NCBI RefSeq assembly: GCF_000092065.1
Contig: NC_009375.1
Coordinates: 124,001-188,000, forward strand
Source: Ostreococcus lucimarinus CCE9901
Taxonomy: Eukaryota; Chlorophyta; Mamiellophyceae; Mamiellales; Bathycoccaceae
Direction: 5' to 3'
DNA: 64,000 nt
Within the stretch, counting starts at the first letter, position 1; every line of letters begins with the position of its first letter. A model generated the notes under the pieces. That model was not told the origin of the DNA. It saw only the letters and a program-made list of their open reading frames with translations, and searched no databases. The translations under genes were made by a program, and so were the position numbers. Below, one piece after another: positions 60,088 through 64,000 of the stretch.

Positions 60088-60135
60088 TTCTCTAGATTTA
60101 CAACATTTGACACAATAAACAACAACTTCAATAAT

Positions 60136-61362
60136 TCAACCGTCCAGGTGCTCGTCCCATCCCAGGTCTCGTTTCGGCTTGCGCCTACCGACCAACTTGG
60201 CCGCGTCCAGTTCGGTCAACAATTCAATTTCGTCGAGTGTTTCCTCGCTCACATCGATGTCGTCCGTCACCGCGAGCTTTTGACCCTTTCTATGACGCTC
60301 GACGAGTTCTTCGAGATATCCTTGCTTTGCGTAGTTCGGTATCAACCTAGACATGTACACGCCGCGCAAAATACGTTTTTCTTCCTCAGTCAAATCGCCG
60401 TGAAACCCTCGGCGGTTGATCCGGTCCGTCACGGCGTGCGACATCACGAGCGCGGCGGCGACGGAAATGTTCAAAGACTCGGTGAAGCCAAACATCGGAA
60501 TGTACACGGCGCCATCCCGCAGCGCTCGCGCCTCGTCCGAAACCCCCTCGCGCTCGTTCCCAAACACCACCGCCGTGGGCACGGTCCAATCGTAATGCGA
60601 CAGCGGCTGCGCGCCGTCAAACTCAGTCGTAAGAACGCGGTATCCTTTCGCCTTCGCGACTCTGAGCGCGCGTTCCGACGTCTCAAACTGCTCCACGTGT
60701 TGCCACTTCAGCGCCCCTCCCGACGTCCTCCCGCTCGCCTTGAACGACAGCCCCTTCGAGCTCACGATCGACGCGCACCCGATCCCCAGCGCCTCCGTCG
60801 TCCGACACACCGCCAAGATATTGCCGACGTCGTAGACGCCCTCTAGAATCGGCAGCAACGAAAAACTTCTATGCTCCAAAACGTTTTCCAGCCGCATGCG
60901 TCGCTCTTCCCCGACCATCGCCGTCGCGAGCGCCACCATCGTCTCCGTCTCGCACGTCGCCCTCGCGAACGCGAATCCATCGCCGTACGGGAATCTTTCC
61001 CTCTCGTCCTCGTTCGCGCGCGTCCCCAAATCTTCCCGCCGCGCCCGCACCAGCCCGTGAAACTCCAGCGCGTCCGGCGCCCACGCGCGCTGCCTTCGGT
61101 GCGCCTTCGCGCTCTTCGTCGCCACCGCGCCCGTGCGCGCCACCGCGCGCGTCGGTCGCGGCGTCGTGCGCTTCACGACGACGTCGTGCGGGCCGGCGTG
61201 CGCGCGCGACCCCGGTTCCGACACCGATTCCGATTCCGCCGCGTCGTCGTCGCGCGCGCGTCGCGTCGCCGGTCGAGCGACGCGCGCGGCGCGCTCGCGA
61301 GCGTCGCGTCGATTCGCGTCGATTCGCGATCCCGCGCCCGCGATCGCGCGCGTCGACGCCAT
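60136..61362 (-). CDS. SpoU/TrmH-family RNA ribose methyltransferase
   Basis: A SPOUT-fold 2'-O-methyltransferase for tRNA or rRNA. Motif 1 is VYDVGNILAVCRTTEALGIG, motif 2 is TAVVFGNEREGVSDEA and motif 3 is VYIPMFGFTESLNISVAAAL, together the knot with the SAM site. Residues 1-95 are Arg/Ala/Thr-rich, perhaps an organellar leader. The C-terminal tail is acidic and ends in a basic segment (VGRRKPKRDLGWDEH). TrmH-type tRNA Gm18 methylation is the closest guess. Confidence 0.85.
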   Translation of the reverse strand: MASTRAIAGAGSRIDANRRDARERAARVARPATRRARDDDAAESESVSEPGSRAHAGPHDVVVKRTTPRPTRAVARTGAVATKSAKAHRRQRAWAPDALEFHGLVRARREDLGTRANEDERERFPYGDGFAFARATCETETMVALATAMVGEERRMRLENVLEHRSFSLLPILEGVYDVGNILAVCRTTEALGIGCASIVSSKGLSFKASGRTSGGALKWQHVEQFETSERALRVAKAKGYRVLTTEFDGAQPLSHYDWTVPTAVVFGNEREGVSDEARALRDGAVYIPMFGFTESLNISVAAALVMSHAVTDRINRRGFHGDLTEEEKRILRGVYMSRLIPNYAKQGYLEELVERHRKGQKLAVTDDIDVSEETLDEIELLTELDAAKLVGRRKPKRDLGWDEHLDG

Positions 61363-61520
61363 TCGAATCGCCGCGCGACGCGAAGTGTCGACATCGCGTC
61401 GCGCGGCGATTCGAATCGCGTCGCGCTCGAACGGCGTCGCGTCCTCGCGACGCGCGCGCGATGACGCGCGAACGTCGCGCGCGCGCCGCGCGGTCGCGGG
61501 GCGCGCGCGCGCGCGAGACG

Positions 61521-63032
61521 ATGGCGGCGGTGACGCTCGGGACGTTTTTGGTGTTGGGACGCGCGGGCGCGTTTCGCGGCGCGAGCGCGCGGCGCGCGCC
61601 GCTACAGGCGATGGACGCGGGCGCGGGAAGCGCGGGAGGGACGGCGTCGCGGCCGGCGCGGCGATGGATGACGCACCTGCTGCGCGATCACCCGGAGATG
61701 CGATGCACGCAGATTCCGAGCAAGCCGGTGATCGTCGGCGGCGACGGCGGCGGCGCGGGAAAGCCGCTGATGGAATTCCTGAGGGATTCGAACGCGGTGA
61801 CGTTCGGACCGACGGATAAGGATGGGAACAGCGACGCGGAGCGGTTGAGCGGGTTGGATGACATGGTGGTGGACGTCATGGCGTTTTCGAAGCGGTTGCT
61901 GTACGAACCGGATGATTTGCCGATGGATTTGCAAGCGGATTTAGCGAAACATTTGTGCGATATGTTTGCGAGACAGGAGAAGTGGTTGCACCCGGGATTG
62001 ACGATGAATGGGATACAACACGATCAAGAGGTCGGGCGGTGGGGATGGAAGGATCCGTTGGCGATGTATTTGGTGCCGATTTGGAGAGACGTGTACGGGC
62101 CGTCGGTGACGTACGTGCACTTGGTGCGGGATCCGCGGACGCTGCCGCTCGGGAATTTGCACGACAAGGAGCGGGATTTACAAAAGGCGTACTTTGGTCA
62201 AGAGCGATGGGAGCAGTTGACGGCAAAATTTGAATCCGAGTGGGCGCATCTCTCCCAGCACCAGTCGATGACGAGCGTGAAGAAGGACGACGTGATTGAT
62301 TTATTGCGCACGACGGCGTACTGGACGTCCATCAACTTTGAGCTCGGGGCGCTCATCAAGGGCCCGCTCAAGAACTACGCCACGGTGCTCCGGGCGGAGG
62401 ATTTGGTGCAACCGGACATGGATCACTTCCGACGCGACGCCACCGGGAAAAAACCGGAAAAGTACCAAGCCGCGCAAAAAGTCATGCAAGAGCTCACGAC
62501 GCTCCTCAAGCTCCCGGCGAAACTTTCCAACACGCTGGGAAGCCACGAACACATGAAGCAAAACCTCCGACGGTTCACGATCCACCGCGAAAAGTTCGTC
62601 TACCGCACCGACTCCCCCATCATCGAAGTCCAAACCCGCATCGCCGAGAAGACGTTGGAACTCTTCGGCTACTCCGCCGACGCCGCGCTCTTCGTCTCGC
62701 GGCACCCGTCGTCGAGCGAGCCCCACGGCCATCGTCTCACCCCCGAGGGCGAGTACATGCACGAGGAGCACAGGTATACTCCCGACGATTTCGAGCCCAC
62801 GATCGAACCCGCGTCGGAGGGCGATCTTCCCGGCATCACCAACCACGTCCTCGGCGCTCAGCTCAAGTACACCGACCGCGTCGAGCTCGAGCGCGCCAAG
62901 ACGCGCGCGCCCGACACGGAGCAATCTCGCGCCGTCGAGGCCCAGCTCATGGAGGCTAAGAAGAAGACCTTTTTGCTCGAAACCACCAAAATCGACGGCA
63001 AGTCTCTCAAGGACGTCATCGACCATCTGTGA
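61521..63032 (+). CDS. Sulfotransferase-like protein with N-terminal hydrophobic anchor
   Basis: The 503-residue protein resembles the P-loop sulfotransferase group: WGWKDPLAMYLVPIWRDVYG followed by VTYVHLVRDPRTLPLGN is the 3'-phosphate binding strand and helix (Arg-Asp-Pro-Arg) of that family. The expected 5'-phosphosulfate loop (SGT-type) before THLLRDHPEM is not recognisable; the sequence there reads ASRPARRW. A short hydrophobic start (VTLGTFLVLGRAGAFRG) suggests a Golgi-type anchor or signal. The C-terminal 130 residues are charged. The catalytic role is uncertain; PAPS binding may be weak or lost. Confidence 0.6.
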   Translation: MAAVTLGTFLVLGRAGAFRGASARRAPLQAMDAGAGSAGGTASRPARRWMTHLLRDHPEMRCTQIPSKPVIVGGDGGGAGKPLMEFLRDSNAVTFGPTDKDGNSDAERLSGLDDMVVDVMAFSKRLLYEPDDLPMDLQADLAKHLCDMFARQEKWLHPGLTMNGIQHDQEVGRWGWKDPLAMYLVPIWRDVYGPSVTYVHLVRDPRTLPLGNLHDKERDLQKAYFGQERWEQLTAKFESEWAHLSQHQSMTSVKKDDVIDLLRTTAYWTSINFELGALIKGPLKNYATVLRAEDLVQPDMDHFRRDATGKKPEKYQAAQKVMQELTTLLKLPAKLSNTLGSHEHMKQNLRRFTIHREKFVYRTDSPIIEVQTRIAEKTLELFGYSADAALFVSRHPSSSEPHGHRLTPEGEYMHEEHRYTPDDFEPTIEPASEGDLPGITNHVLGAQLKYTDRVELERAKTRAPDTEQSRAVEAQLMEAKKKTFLLETTKIDGKSLKDVIDHL

Positions 63033-63135
63033 GGTGTAATTAAAACCAAACGCGCCTCGCGCGTCCCGCCGCGTCGCGAACGACCGTTCAAACCCGCGCG
63101 CTGGATGTGCGTCACATCGCGCCCGGTCGTCCGTC

Positions 63136-64000
63136 ATGGACGCCCCCGAGCTCGCGATCGCGCTGGACGAGCTCGCCATCTTACCTCCCGCGTCGCTCGC
63201 GCACGTTCCCACCCTGCGCGCCGCGCACGCCGCGCTCCGGTCGTCCCAGTGTCCCGGCGTCGCCGCCGCGCCCGCGCGCGACGTCGCCGACGCGCCCGAA
63301 CAGCTCGACGTCGACCGCCTCCACGACGTCTTCGACGCGTGCGCGCGCGCGGGGTGCGCGTCGGTGATCGCGCACTACGTCGACGAAGTGTGCCTGAGCG
63401 ACGATGGAAGGTTCTCGAGCGACGACGGCGCGGAGGCGTACGCGCGGGACGGGGCGTGCGCGAGCGCGTGGGCGCGAAGAGCGACGAGACGAGCGAGCGA
63501 AAGAGTGCACGCGAGCGCGGGAAGACCGCGAGAGGCGAGAGTGGCGGCGGTGGAGGACGCGATGCGAACGCTGGAGGCGGCGCGAAGGACGGTGGAGGCG
63601 CTGGGAGGATGGAGAGAGGACGGGGACGAGGCGAACGCGGAGCGAGAGGCGCTGCGAGCGACGGCGGATGAAGTGGTGACGAGACAGCTGCAGGCGGAGG
63701 CGCTGCTGTGGGCGGCGAGAGAGGGATTGAGTGATGCGGTGGGGGCGCGATACGGTGGACCGGCGGCGTGGGCGGGGGCGGTGCAACGGCGAAGGAGCGC
63801 GGCGGCGAACGGGGACGCGCGATTCGGAGGCGCAAACGCGACGACGTTTTTAGATGATTTACTCGCGGGGGTGGGCGAGCATCAGCCAGCGTATCCGTTC
63901 AAGACGGTGACGGATGCGGCGAAGTGCGTGTTCGTGGACGGGAGCGCGTCGCCGGCGGCGCTCGTGGCGAAGAAGTGTTTGTTTCTGTACTTTTTGCTCG
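63136..64000 (+). CDS. Unknown protein, 5' part only (possible ELYS/HOS1-like domain)
   Basis: The gene starts at 63136 (MDAPELAIALDELAILPPAS) and continues past the right edge; at least 288 residues are visible. The N-terminal half is helical and Ala/Arg/Glu-rich. The last visible part (YPFKTVTDAAKCVFVDGS, then AKKCLFLYFLL) recalls the ELYS-type domain of nucleoporin-associated proteins, but this match is weak and from memory of the pattern. Function not assigned. Confidence 0.55.
   Translation, partial: MDAPELAIALDELAILPPASLAHVPTLRAAHAALRSSQCPGVAAAPARDVADAPEQLDVDRLHDVFDACARAGCASVIAHYVDEVCLSDDGRFSSDDGAEAYARDGACASAWARRATRRASERVHASAGRPREARVAAVEDAMRTLEAARRTVEALGGWREDGDEANAEREALRATADEVVTRQLQAEALLWAAREGLSDAVGARYGGPAAWAGAVQRRRSAAANGDARFGGANATTFLDDLLAGVGEHQPAYPFKTVTDAAKCVFVDGSASPAALVAKKCLFLYFLL

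Overview
The window looks like nuclear DNA of a very compact green picoalga of the Mamiellales, most like Ostreococcus. Genes sit on both strands with gaps usually of 50-400 bp. The DNA is GC-rich, and few genes have introns. The contents fit: a plastid CYP97A carotenoid hydroxylase, an ELIP-like protein, a plastid-lipid-associated protein, and an EFL-type elongation factor instead of EF-1alpha. The species call is inference from gene content and architecture; no search was run.

Layout. 1-4698: CYP97A (partial), a thiamine-diphosphate-type mitochondrial carrier and a JmjC hydroxylase. 4809-10985: an unusual island framed by a 228-bp direct repeat. Its right copy lies in an intact intron-containing tRNA-Asn gene and its left copy holds a truncated copy of that tRNA. 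Inside are a frameshifted ATPase-like remnant, a divergent ZIP transporter/COG0523 GTPase pair, a small fragment, an AT-rich repeat cluster and a GIY-YIG-like gene. 11233-31992: a large unknown protein, TraB-like, four-RRM RNA-binding protein, Cdh1/FZR, tafazzin-like acyltransferase, signal peptidase subunit 3, DENN protein, UPF1/SETX-type helicase, NDR-family protein, CS-domain protein, ALKBH8 fusion and an unknown coiled-coil protein. 32067-48505: MLH1, aminopeptidase P, EFL, folate-type carrier, L-asparaginase, CCT6, fibrillin, an unknown, dihydroorotase, SDR and Nudix. 48727-64000: ELIP-like, plastid NFACT/RqcH-like, BUB3, a giant KDM5-like protein, a SpoU-type methyltransferase, a sulfotransferase-like protein and a partial unknown.

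Most genes are unrelated housekeeping genes. The pair that most clearly looks functional is ZIP transporter plus COG0523 metallochaperone. They share a 462-bp divergent promoter with five TGTCGACA palindromes, which suggests one metal-responsive regulator. Four supported introns (104-208 nt) share a GTGCGT-like donor and an ACTGAC branch-site-like motif.

Most notable: the tRNA-bounded island carrying metal-homeostasis genes next to virus-like remnants; the TGTCGACA palindrome array; a KDM5-like protein that has lost two of three iron ligands and has one in-frame TAG; and palindromes upstream of the ELIP-like gene.
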